Positions 31,447-36,885 of a DNA stretch of 36,885 nt are shown piece by piece. Position 1 is the stretch's first letter. Each line of letters starts with the position of its first letter. Origin of the DNA: an uncultured Desulfovibrio sp. Its GTDB lineage: Bacteria > Desulfobacterota > Desulfovibrionia > Desulfovibrionales > Desulfovibrionaceae. The notes beneath the pieces are model-generated. The model ran no database searches. It was not told the origin of the DNA and was given only the letters and a program-made list of their open reading frames with translations. Made by a program: the position numbers and the translations under genes. The DNA lies in the NCBI RefSeq assembly GCF_910584445.1, contig NZ_CAJUBO010000025.1:1-36885 (forward strand), given 5' to 3'.

Positions 31447-32169
31447 ATGAATCCGCAAAAGAATCAAGACGAGGCGGCCTCTCCCCTCCTGCGTGACATC
31501 CAGGCGGAAGTCAGCGCCGAAAGCGCGCCGCTCTTGCGGTTCATCACGCGCTACGCGGGCGCCATCGCGGGCGTCGTGCTCATCCTTCTGCTGGCTCTGG
31601 GCGGCATGGCCGCCTGGAACTGGTACCATACCGGCAAGCAGGAGGAGGCGCGCCAGGAGCTTGCGCGCATCAACGCCCAGCTCAAGGGCAAGGACCGCGA
31701 CGCCGCGCTCTCCAGGCTGGCGGCCGATGCCCCGGACAGCACCAAGCTCTTCATCTATATGAGCCTCGGCCAGAGCGCCCAGGAAAACGGCGACCCGGTC
31801 CTGGCCGCGGATGCCTATGCCAGGGCCGCCAAGCTCGACGGCGACGGCGCCCTCGGCCTCACGGCCGCCCTGGGCAGCGTGGGCAGCCTGCTCATGCAGA
31901 ACGAGAATGTCCAGGCCCTGGCCCTGCTCCAGGAGCTGGAAGCGCGCCTGCCGGAGTCGCGCCGTTCGGTCCAGCTGCGGCAGATGCTCGCCGAGGCGGC
32001 CTCGCGCGCCGGGCAGACGGAGCTTGCCGCCGCGACCTACCGCAGCCTGGCGGAAGAGGTGAAGACGCCCGAAGCGGCGTATTTCCGCGCCCGCGCCGAC
32101 GCGCTGGCGGCCGAGCTTGGCCGCAAGGATGCCCCCGCGGCGCCGGCCGGCGAAGCCGCGCGGCCCTGA
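31447..32169 (+). CDS. YfgM-like membrane-anchored TPR protein
   Basis: A 240-residue protein. It has a charged cytoplasmic N-terminus (about 40 residues), a single membrane segment at about 45-64 (GAIAGVVLILLLALGGMAAW), then a periplasmic helical part with TPR-like pairs (SLGQSAQENGDPVLAADAYARAAKL, LGSVGSLLMQNENVQALALLQELEARL, EAASRAGQTELAAATYRSLAEEV). This order resembles YfgM, the translocon-associated TPR protein. I cannot show that it has that role. The start at 31447 is supported by GAGGAGG just upstream and by a sigma-70 promoter; an in-frame start at 31357 has neither. It precedes iorA by 71 nt. Confidence 0.72.
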   Translation: MNPQKNQDEAASPLLRDIQAEVSAESAPLLRFITRYAGAIAGVVLILLLALGGMAAWNWYHTGKQEEARQELARINAQLKGKDRDAALSRLAADAPDSTKLFIYMSLGQSAQENGDPVLAADAYARAAKLDGDGALGLTAALGSVGSLLMQNENVQALALLQELEARLPESRRSVQLRQMLAEAASRAGQTELAAATYRSLAEEVKTPEAAYFRARADALAAELGRKDAPAAPAGEAARP

Positions 32170-32208
32170 ACCGTACGCCGTTTCCGTTTCGGGAAGGCCA
32201 ACATCGAT

Positions 32209-32228
32209 CCCGGCGCCCGCGCGCCGGG
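32209..32228 (+). promoter_or_regulatory. Hairpin next to the iorA ribosome site
   Basis: CCCGGCGC (32209-32216) pairs perfectly with GCGCCGGG (32221-32228) around a 4-nt loop. The iorA GGAG site begins 3 nt after it, and the GTG start is at 32241. The hairpin could be a stop for the upstream gene, or could limit translation of iorA. Confidence 0.5.
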
Positions 32229-32240
32229 CCGGAGACTGCC

Positions 32241-34118
32241 GTGGACCCACTCCTGCGCGACGCCCCAGGCGAACGTCATCTGCTCCTGGGCAACGAAGCC
32301 ATCGTGCGCGGCGCCCTGGAAGCGGGCGTCCATATGGTGACGTGTTATCCGGGCACCCCGTCTTCCGAGGTGCCGGACACCTTTGCCCGGCTGCGGGCGC
32401 AACTGGCCGCCTCCGGCCGTGATCCCGGCTTTTCCGTCGAATATTCCACCAATGAAAAGGTTGCGCTGGAGGTCGGCGCGGGCGCGGCCCTGGGCGGGGC
32501 GCAGTGCCTTGTGACCATGAAGCATGTGGGGCTCAATGTGGCGGCGGACCCGCTCTTCACGGCCGCCTATGTGGGGCTGCCCGGCGGTCTTGTTCTCCTG
32601 AGCGCGGACGACCCCGGCTGTCATTCCAGCCAGAACGAGCAGGATAACCGCCAGTACGCGCGCGCGGCCCATGTGCCGTGCTTTGAGCCAGCGTCGGCGC
32701 AGGAGGCCAGGGACATGACCGTGGCCGCCTTTCGTCTTGCCCGCGAGCTGGAGCAGCCGGTCATGCTGCGTACCACCACGCGCGTGAGCCACATGCGCGG
32801 CCCGGTGACGCTGGGCGCCCTGCCCGCCGCCGCGGAACACGCGCCCATGCGCCGCGAGCCGGGCCGCTTCGTGCCCGTGCCCGCCGTGGCGCTGCGCCGC
32901 CACCGCGCGCTGGACGCCCAGATGGAACGGGCGCGGACCGTGGCCGAGGCAAGCCCCTTCAACAGCGTGCGGCCCGCCCGGGGCACGGAGCGCGGACCCC
33001 GGCGCGGCATCATCGTCAGCGGCCCGGCGCGCAACTATCTGGCGGATGCGCTCCACGCCGACGGGCTAGAAGGGGCGGCGGCCGTGCTGGAGCTGGGCAT
33101 GACCTGGCCCCTGCCGGCGGAGCTGCTGGCGGGCTTTCTTGCCGGGTGTGACGAAGTTCTGGTGCTGGAGGAAGGCGCGGCCCTGCTGGAGCGGGACGTG
33201 CGCGCCCTGGCGCAGGAGCGCGGCCTTGCGGCGCATATCGCCGGCAAGGATGCGGGACTGACGGGCTTTGGCGAATTTTCCCTCGATCTGGTACGCAGGC
33301 GTCTGGCGCGCTGGTTCGGGCGTCCCGAGCCGGAAGCCCCGGCCGCTGCCGCGGGCGAGGCCCTGCCGGGCAGGCCGCCCAACCTGTGCCCCGGCTGCGC
33401 GCACCGCGCCGTCTATTATGCGGCGCGCAGGACGTTCGGGGACACGGCGGTCTATTCCAGCGACATCGGCTGTTACACGCTCGGGCTTTTGCCGCCGCTG
33501 CGCACGGCGGACTTTCTCGTCTGCATGGGATCGTCCATCTCGGCCGGGAGCGGCTACGCCCGCGCCTCGGGCGGCCCGGTGCTGGGCTTCATCGGGGATT
33601 CCACCTTCTTCCATTCCGGCATGACGGGCCTTGCCAACGCGGTGTTCAACCGGCATGACATCCTCGTGGTCATCCTGGACAACGGCACCACGGCCATGAC
33701 CGGGCATCAGCCCAATCCCGGCATGGTGCAGGAAGTGCTCGGCGAGGCGGCGGCGCATCTGGACATAGAATCCATTGTCCGCGCCCTGGGCGTGGAGCAC
33801 TGCCGCAAGGTGCGCGCCACCAATCTGGCGGCGCTCACGGCGGCCTTCGAGGAGCTGGGCGCGCTTTCCGGGGTGCGTGTGCTCATCGCCGAGGAGCCGT
33901 GCGTGCTTTATGCGCGGCGCAGGCTCGGCAAGGGGCGCCCCCGCGTGGCGGAAGTGGTCCGCCAGGGCGCGGAGGCCGTGCGCTGCCTTGAGGAACTGGC
34001 CTGCCCGGCCTTTTGCCGCAACGGGGATGAGGTGTCCGTGGACGAGAGCCTGTGCACGGGCTGCATGTTCTGCCTTCAGGCGGCGCCGGGCGTTTTCCGC
34101 GCGCGGAACCGGGCCTGA
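32241..34118 (+). CDS. iorA: Indolepyruvate:ferredoxin oxidoreductase, alpha subunit
   Basis: Catalytic, thiamine-diphosphate subunit that oxidatively decarboxylates aryl pyruvates (from Trp, Phe, Tyr transamination) to aryl-acetyl-CoA while reducing ferredoxin. The 625-residue protein has GNEAIVRGALEAGVHMVTCYPGTPSSEV at the N-terminus, the pyrimidine and transketolase-like parts, and the ThDP region MGSSISAGSGYARA and GDSTFFHSGMTGLANAVFNRHDILVVILDNGTTAMTGHQPNPG. The C-terminal ferredoxin-like end is unusual: CTGCMFC plus Cys in ACPAF supply four ligands for one [4Fe-4S], but the first CxxCxxC is missing and the final CP is Ala-Pro (LQAAPG). So only one of two clusters is likely. GTG start with GGAG upstream. 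iorB follows across the 266-bp element. Confidence 0.93.
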   Translation: MDPLLRDAPGERHLLLGNEAIVRGALEAGVHMVTCYPGTPSSEVPDTFARLRAQLAASGRDPGFSVEYSTNEKVALEVGAGAALGGAQCLVTMKHVGLNVAADPLFTAAYVGLPGGLVLLSADDPGCHSSQNEQDNRQYARAAHVPCFEPASAQEARDMTVAAFRLARELEQPVMLRTTTRVSHMRGPVTLGALPAAAEHAPMRREPGRFVPVPAVALRRHRALDAQMERARTVAEASPFNSVRPARGTERGPRRGIIVSGPARNYLADALHADGLEGAAAVLELGMTWPLPAELLAGFLAGCDEVLVLEEGAALLERDVRALAQERGLAAHIAGKDAGLTGFGEFSLDLVRRRLARWFGRPEPEAPAAAAGEALPGRPPNLCPGCAHRAVYYAARRTFGDTAVYSSDIGCYTLGLLPPLRTADFLVCMGSSISAGSGYARASGGPVLGFIGDSTFFHSGMTGLANAVFNRHDILVVILDNGTTAMTGHQPNPGMVQEVLGEAAAHLDIESIVRALGVEHCRKVRATNLAALTAAFEELGALSGVRVLIAEEPCVLYARRRLGKGRPRVAEVVRQGAEAVRCLEELACPAFCRNGDEVSVDESLCTGCMFCLQAAPGVFRARNRA

Positions 34119-34135
34119 CGGAGAGGGTCCCGCGC

Positions 34136-34147
34136 CCTTTGTTTTTT
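34136..34147 (+). repeat. Left flank of the palindromic element (likely target duplication)
   Basis: CCTTTGTTTTTT lies right before the left terminal repeat; CCTTGTTTTTT lies right after the right one (34414-34424). They differ by one T. The long T-run makes the exact boundary uncertain. Confidence 0.5.
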
Positions 34148-34183
34148 TTATGGTATACACTGCGGTTGACGGATATTCCACGT

Positions 34184-34210
34184 TCCGTCTGGAGCGGAGC
34201 GACAGACGGA
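34184..34210. repeat. Hairpin in the element, with stem differing from its relative at 54-78
   Basis: TCCGTCTG pairs perfectly with CAGACGGA around an 11-nt loop with GCGGAGC. It precedes block B, as does the hairpin at 54-78. Confidence 0.6.
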
Positions 34211-34263
34211 TGCTGGTGCCGAAAGAATCCTAAAAAATAAGATACTTCGAGGCTGGCAAGGAA
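34209..34263 (+). repeat. Dispersed repeat block B, copy 2
   Basis: It aligns to the reverse complement of 1-55 without gaps, 42 of 55 identical. The identical parts include AAAAAATAAGAT and GCTGGCAAGGAA. Confidence 0.75.
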
Positions 34264-34337
34264 GAAAAAATTTTTCGCAGGGAGTGTACTCATGTACTCG
34301 ACCAAGAAAAATTTTCTCTGACGCAGCCAGCCTCGAA
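34246..34337. repeat. 92-nt exactly centred dyad
   Basis: TTCGAGGCTGGC (34246-34257) pairs with GCCAGCCTCGAA (34326-34337). Around the same centre (between 34291 and 34292) are a T4/A4 run plus an A3/T3 run and an apical GTAC/GTAC pair. Arms of about 45 nt fold to a long hairpin with internal loops, in DNA or RNA. Confidence 0.7.
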
Positions 34338-34413
34338 GGAGCTGTTTTTGACGGAGAATTTCGGCATTAACCACACAGCACAGGCGCGTCATCAATCAAA
34401 AAGTATACCATAA

Positions 34414-34424
34414 CCTTGTTTTTT
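34414..34424 (+). repeat. Right flank of the palindromic element (likely target duplication)
   Basis: CCTTGTTTTTT follows the right terminal repeat directly and resembles the left flank at 34136-34147 but with one fewer T. The iorB ribosome site (GGAGA, 34430-34434) lies just beyond. Confidence 0.5.
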
Positions 34425-34438
34425 CCTGCGGAGAGCCA

Positions 34439-35044
34439 ATGAAAACGGAAGCACGCGAAGCGCGGCTGCGCATCTATTTTGTCGGCGTGGGCGGCCAGGG
34501 CACGCTGACGGCCACCAATCTGCTGGCACGGGCGGCTCTGGACGCCGGTCTTGAAGCCGTTGGCGGCGAAGTGCACGGCATGGCCCAGCGCGGCGGCGTG
34601 GTGGAGTCCGCCCTGTTGCTCGGCGGCTGGCGCTCGCCCCGCGTGGATCACGGCGAGGCGGATGTCCTCCTTGGCTTCGAGCCGCTGGAGACCCTGCGCG
34701 GGCTGCCCTACCTGCGGCGCGGCGGCGCGGTCTTTTCCAGCAGCGACCCGCTGGTTCCCCTCAGTGTCGCTCTCGGTCAGGCGACCTATCCCGGCATGGA
34801 GCGCATCCGGCGCGAAGTGGCGGCCGTTGCGGACCGGCACTGTTTTTTGCCCTGCCGCAGCCTCGGCAGGGAGGCAGGCTCGGTGCAGAGCGGGGGCACG
34901 GCGCTTCTGGGCGCGGCCTGCGCCTCCGGCCTTTTGCCGCTGGACTTTGACGCCCTGACCGCCGCCATACGCCGCCATCTGCCCGCCAGGATCCAGGCGG
35001 CCAATCTGGCGGCCGCGGAGCTTGGCCGCGCGGCGCTGGCCTGA
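34439..35044 (+). CDS. iorB: Indolepyruvate:ferredoxin oxidoreductase, beta subunit
   Basis: Gamma-type oxidoreductase domain subunit that pairs with IorA to transfer electrons in aryl-pyruvate oxidation. The 201-residue length is normal. The N-terminus has the family glycine motif RIYFVGVGGQGTLTATNLLARAALDAGLEAVGGEVHGMAQRGGVVESALLLG, where the GxGGQG and the EVHGMAQRGG stretch are conserved. LGFEPLETLRGLPYL and AVFSSSDPLVPL follow. No cysteine cluster is present. The start has a GGAGAG site outside the inserted element. A clear terminator follows at 35054. Confidence 0.95.
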   Translation: MKTEAREARLRIYFVGVGGQGTLTATNLLARAALDAGLEAVGGEVHGMAQRGGVVESALLLGGWRSPRVDHGEADVLLGFEPLETLRGLPYLRRGGAVFSSSDPLVPLSVALGQATYPGMERIRREVAAVADRHCFLPCRSLGREAGSVQSGGTALLGAACASGLLPLDFDALTAAIRRHLPARIQAANLAAAELGRAALA

Positions 35045-35053
35045 AGTCGTGGA

Positions 35054-35086
35054 CGGGGCGCCGGTTTTCGGGCGCCCCGCTTTTTT
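35054..35086 (+). terminator. Intrinsic terminator after iorB
   Basis: CGGGGCGCC (35054-35062) pairs with GGCGCCCCG (35071-35079) and is followed by a C and TTTTTT. This is a textbook intrinsic terminator that closes the iorAB unit. Confidence 0.9.
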
Positions 35087-35142
35087 CCGCCCGCGCGGGG
35101 GTCCGTTCCTCCCCTTGTTCCCGCGTTTTCCGCGTTCCGTTA

Positions 35143-35169
35143 TTGACAGCCGTTGCGAAGCTTCATAAT
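35143..35169 (+). promoter_or_regulatory. Sigma-70 promoter for the CstA-like gene
   Basis: TTGACA (35143-35148, perfect) and CATAAT (35164-35169) are 15 bp apart, shorter than ideal. The -10 region lies inside a perfect palindrome (35160-35174). An 80-nt leader would follow. Confidence 0.55.
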
Positions 35170-35174
35170 GAAGC
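35160..35174. promoter_or_regulatory. Operator-like palindrome over the -10 region
   Basis: GCTTCAT-A-ATGAAGC is a perfect 7+1+7 inverted repeat and covers the -10 box of the CstA-like gene promoter. A repressor bound here would block RNA polymerase. The binding protein is not known. Confidence 0.5.
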
Positions 35175-35183
35175 CTTACGGTC

Positions 35184-35205
35184 CGCGGGAAATGGGGTTC
35201 CCGCG
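35184..35205 (+). promoter_or_regulatory. Leader hairpin of the CstA-like gene
   Basis: CGCGGGAA (35184-35191) pairs perfectly with TTCCCGCG (35198-35205) around a 6-nt loop, about 45 nt before the start codon. It lies in the predicted transcript leader. It could set mRNA stability or be recognised by a protein. Confidence 0.5.
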
Positions 35206-35249
35206 CGGCGGCGTCCTGTTCAGGCGTGTCCATTCAGGAGGGTAAGGAT

Positions 35250-36686
35250 ATGCCCAATTCCCTGTATTTCGTTTTGGCGACGGCGGCCCTCATCGTGGGC
35301 TACATCGTCTATGGCGGCATCGTGTCGAAAGTCTTCGGCACCCAGCCCGAACGGCCCACTCCGGCCAAAACCATGGCTGACGGCGTGGACTATGTGGAAA
35401 TGCCCACATGGAAAGTCTGGCTCGTCCAGTTGCTGAACATCGCCGGCGTGGGACCGGTCTTCGGTCCCATCCTCGGCGCGCTCTGGGGACCGTCCGCCCT
35501 GGTCTGGATCGTCATCGGCACCATTTTCGCCGGCGCGGTCCACGACTTCATGGCCGGCATGCTCTCCGTGCGCTATAACGGCGCCAACGTCCCGGCCATC
35601 GTGGGCTACAATCTCGGCAACATCGCCAAGCAGGTCATGCGCGTCTTCGCCGTGGTGCTCCTCGTTCTGGTGGGCGTCGTCTTTGTGGCCGCTCCGGCCG
35701 GCCTGCTCGCCAAGCTCACGCCCGCCTCGCTCAATCTCACCTTCTGGGTGTGCGTGATCTTCGCCTATTACTTCATCGCCACCATCATGCCCATCGACAA
35801 GATCATCGGCAACTTCTATCCGGTGTTCGGCGCCATCCTCATCATCATGGCCGTGGGCATCACCACCATGATGTTCGTCAGCGGCACGGAATTCTACAAT
35901 TCCGCGCACTGGGCCAACCAGCATCCCAAGGGCCTGCCCATCTTCCCGCTGGTCTTCATCACCATTGCCTGCGGCGCGCTGTCCGGCTTCCATGCCACCC
36001 AGTCGCCGCTCATGGCCCGCTGCATGGCTAATGAAAAGCTCGGCAAGCCCGTCTTTTACGGCAGCATGGTGGCCGAGGGCTTCATCGGCCTGGTCTGGGC
36101 CACGGTGGGCATGAGCTTCTACCACGGGCCGGAAGCCCTGCAGGCGGCCATCGCCGCGGGCGGACCCGGCAACGTGGTCACCGAGGCCTCCCTGGCGCTC
36201 ATGGGTCCCGTGGGCGGCGTGCTCGCCATCCTCGGCGTGGTCGTCCTGCCCATCACCTCGGGCGACACGGCCTTCCGCGCCGCGCGCCTGACCATCGCCG
36301 AAGCCTTCAACTATTCGCAGAAGGCCATCGCGCCGCGCCTTTACCTGGCCGTGCCCATGTTCCTCATCGGCATCTTCCTTTCCCAGGTGGATTTCACCAT
36401 CATCTGGCGCTACTTCGGCTGGGCCAACCAGACGCTCGCCACCATCGTGCTCTGGGCCGGCGCGGCCTACCTCGTGCGCCGCGACCGCTTCCACTGGATC
36501 TGCACCGTGCCGGCCATTTTCATGACCGCCGTCTGCACGTCCTATATCTGCTACGAGCCTACCATGGGCTTTGCCATCTCCATTGACATCGCCAACATCA
36601 TCGGTGTCATCGTAGCCATCGTGGCCTTTGTGGCCTTCATGATGCTCGGCCGCAAGCCCGTGGCCGGCGCGCCCGTCAACTGCTGA
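35250..36686 (+). CDS. CstA-family carrier, short form
   Basis: Inner-membrane carrier of the CstA/BtsT family (peptide or pyruvate uptake during carbon limitation). The 478-residue protein is about 220 shorter than E. coli CstA and is a known short-form length. It has many membrane segments; conserved stretches include YGGIVSKVFG near the start, VEMPTWKVWLVQLLNIAGVGPVFGPILGALWGP, HDFMAGMLSVRYNGANVPAIVGYNLG, and LSGFHATQSPLMARCMANEKLGKPVFYGSMVAEG, plus VLPITSGDTAFRAARL. The start has AGGAGG nine nt upstream. A perfect -35 box, an operator-like palindrome and a leader hairpin lie upstream. Its place after iorAB suggests a link to amino-acid or pyruvate use, an inference. Family sure, substrate not. 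Confidence 0.92.
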   Translation: MPNSLYFVLATAALIVGYIVYGGIVSKVFGTQPERPTPAKTMADGVDYVEMPTWKVWLVQLLNIAGVGPVFGPILGALWGPSALVWIVIGTIFAGAVHDFMAGMLSVRYNGANVPAIVGYNLGNIAKQVMRVFAVVLLVLVGVVFVAAPAGLLAKLTPASLNLTFWVCVIFAYYFIATIMPIDKIIGNFYPVFGAILIIMAVGITTMMFVSGTEFYNSAHWANQHPKGLPIFPLVFITIACGALSGFHATQSPLMARCMANEKLGKPVFYGSMVAEGFIGLVWATVGMSFYHGPEALQAAIAAGGPGNVVTEASLALMGPVGGVLAILGVVVLPITSGDTAFRAARLTIAEAFNYSQKAIAPRLYLAVPMFLIGIFLSQVDFTIIWRYFGWANQTLATIVLWAGAAYLVRRDRFHWICTVPAIFMTAVCTSYICYEPTMGFAISIDIANIIGVIVAIVAFVAFMMLGRKPVAGAPVNC

Positions 36687-36694
36687 TGCGCTTT

Positions 36695-36720
36695 CGGCGG
36701 CCCGCGCGTGCGGGCCGCCG
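36695..36720 (+). terminator. Hairpin after the CstA-like gene
   Basis: CGGCGGCCCGC pairs with GCGGGCCGCCG around GCGT, an 11-bp stem. No T-run follows (TGAAATC), so it is strong as a fold but weak as an intrinsic stop. Confidence 0.55.
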
Positions 36721-36810
36721 TGAAATCGACGCCTGAGCATGCAACGGATCCCCACGCGCCGGCAGGCCCGTTGCGCGGCATCGCAGTCATCGGGCCGACG
36801 ACTGACCGTT

Positions 36811-36880
36811 AGGCTCAGGCCTCATTAAAACCCGTTATGGTTTTTTCAGCGAGGAAAAGAGGTTTTTCCGCTGGCCGCCC
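36811..36880 (-). repeat. Dispersed repeat block A, right copy
   Basis: The reverse complement matches 73-142 over 70 bp with about 63 identities and no gaps. It then reads on to the start of a GC hairpin (CCGCCCGAAGC) that the window end cuts. The two copies are inverted and about 36.7 kb apart. Confidence 0.8.
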
Positions 36881-36885
36881 GAAGC

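Larger units (their letters stand above)
34148..34413. mobile_element. 266-bp MITE-like palindromic element between iorA and iorB
   Basis: The ends are an 11-bp perfect inverted repeat: TTATGGTATAC (34148-34158) and GTATACCATAA (34403-34413). Inside, in order: a hairpin (34184-34210), repeat block B (34209-34263) and a 92-nt dyad (34246-34337). The element holds no open reading frame of note. The flanks look duplicated (34136-34147 and 34414-34424). iorA's stop and iorB's ribosome site lie outside it; without it the iorA-iorB gap would be 43 nt. The left end resembles block A copies at the window ends (TTATGGT). A structured RNA or a pair of regulator sites with GTATAC cores are other readings. 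Confidence 0.6.

Noticed and set aside
34148..34413. Two GTATAC sites as plain GntR-type operators for iorB
   Set aside because: Possible, but they are mirrored over 11 bp and bracket duplicated flanks and a dyad, which insertion explains better. Kept as an alternative.
1..36885. CRISPR array, prophage or integrated island
   Set aside because: No regularly spaced repeats, integrase, transposase, tRNA target or shift in base usage is seen.

Overview
The window is a visibly GC-rich, gene-dense piece of bacterial chromosome. The gene set is Gram-negative: several lipoproteins with lipoboxes, an RND tripartite efflux pump and a TraT-like lipoprotein. It also has flagellar-type genes with sigma-54 promoters and an anaerobe's indolepyruvate:ferredoxin oxidoreductase (iorAB). 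Together with the style of the small uncharacterised proteins this suggests a motile anaerobic deltaproteobacterium, most likely a Desulfovibrio relative. That placement is inference; there is no rRNA gene here to anchor it. I see no tRNA, rRNA, CRISPR array, transposase or phage gene, and no stretch with clearly foreign base usage.

Layout. 1-142: dispersed repeat blocks. 265-1458 (+): a GT4-like glycosyltransferase, overlapping tail-to-tail with serS (-). 2878-5803 (+): a lipoprotein, an exported helical protein and a small protein, then thiE, ended by a long two-way terminator. 5886-9821 (-): a four-gene unit with two good sigma-54 promoters, encoding a peptidoglycan hydrolase with a VgrG3-like C-terminal domain and no signal peptide, a GT9 glycosyltransferase, and two helical proteins, one resembling FliT/FlgN chaperones. 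9968-10570 (-): a TraT-like lipoprotein, divergent from topA. 10798-14480 (+): topA, an XdhC-like protein and a membrane-anchored unknown. 14812-21446 (+): efflux adaptor, RND pump, outer-membrane factor and an exported unknown. 21631-24785 (-): a small unknown protein, gluQ, an NlpC/P60 lipoprotein with a histone-like basic tail, and an orphan flagellar rod-type protein. 25028-28364 (+): pncA, pncB, hemW. 28418-31270 (-): proA, nadD and a TPR protein. 31447-36686 (+): a YfgM-like membrane protein, iorA, a 266-bp palindromic element, iorB and a short CstA-family carrier. 36811-36885: the inverted partner of the repeat at the left end.

How genes work together. pncA, pncB and nadD cover nicotinamide to nicotinate to NaMN to NaAD, although they are on opposite strands. 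iorA and iorB form the arylpyruvate oxidoreductase of amino-acid fermentation and lie next to a peptide/pyruvate-type carrier. The efflux genes are translationally coupled.

The most unusual signals are four. (1) A MITE-like element sits between iorA and iorB, with 11-bp terminal inverted repeats, a likely duplicated flank, and inside it a 92-nt exactly centred dyad. (2) Related repeat blocks lie at both window ends, including a 70-bp pair about 90% identical in inverted orientation. (3) The sigma-54 unit appears to be a flagellar accessory operon carrying a T6SS-type cell-wall hydrolase domain. (4) IorA keeps ligands for only one of the usual two [4Fe-4S] clusters.
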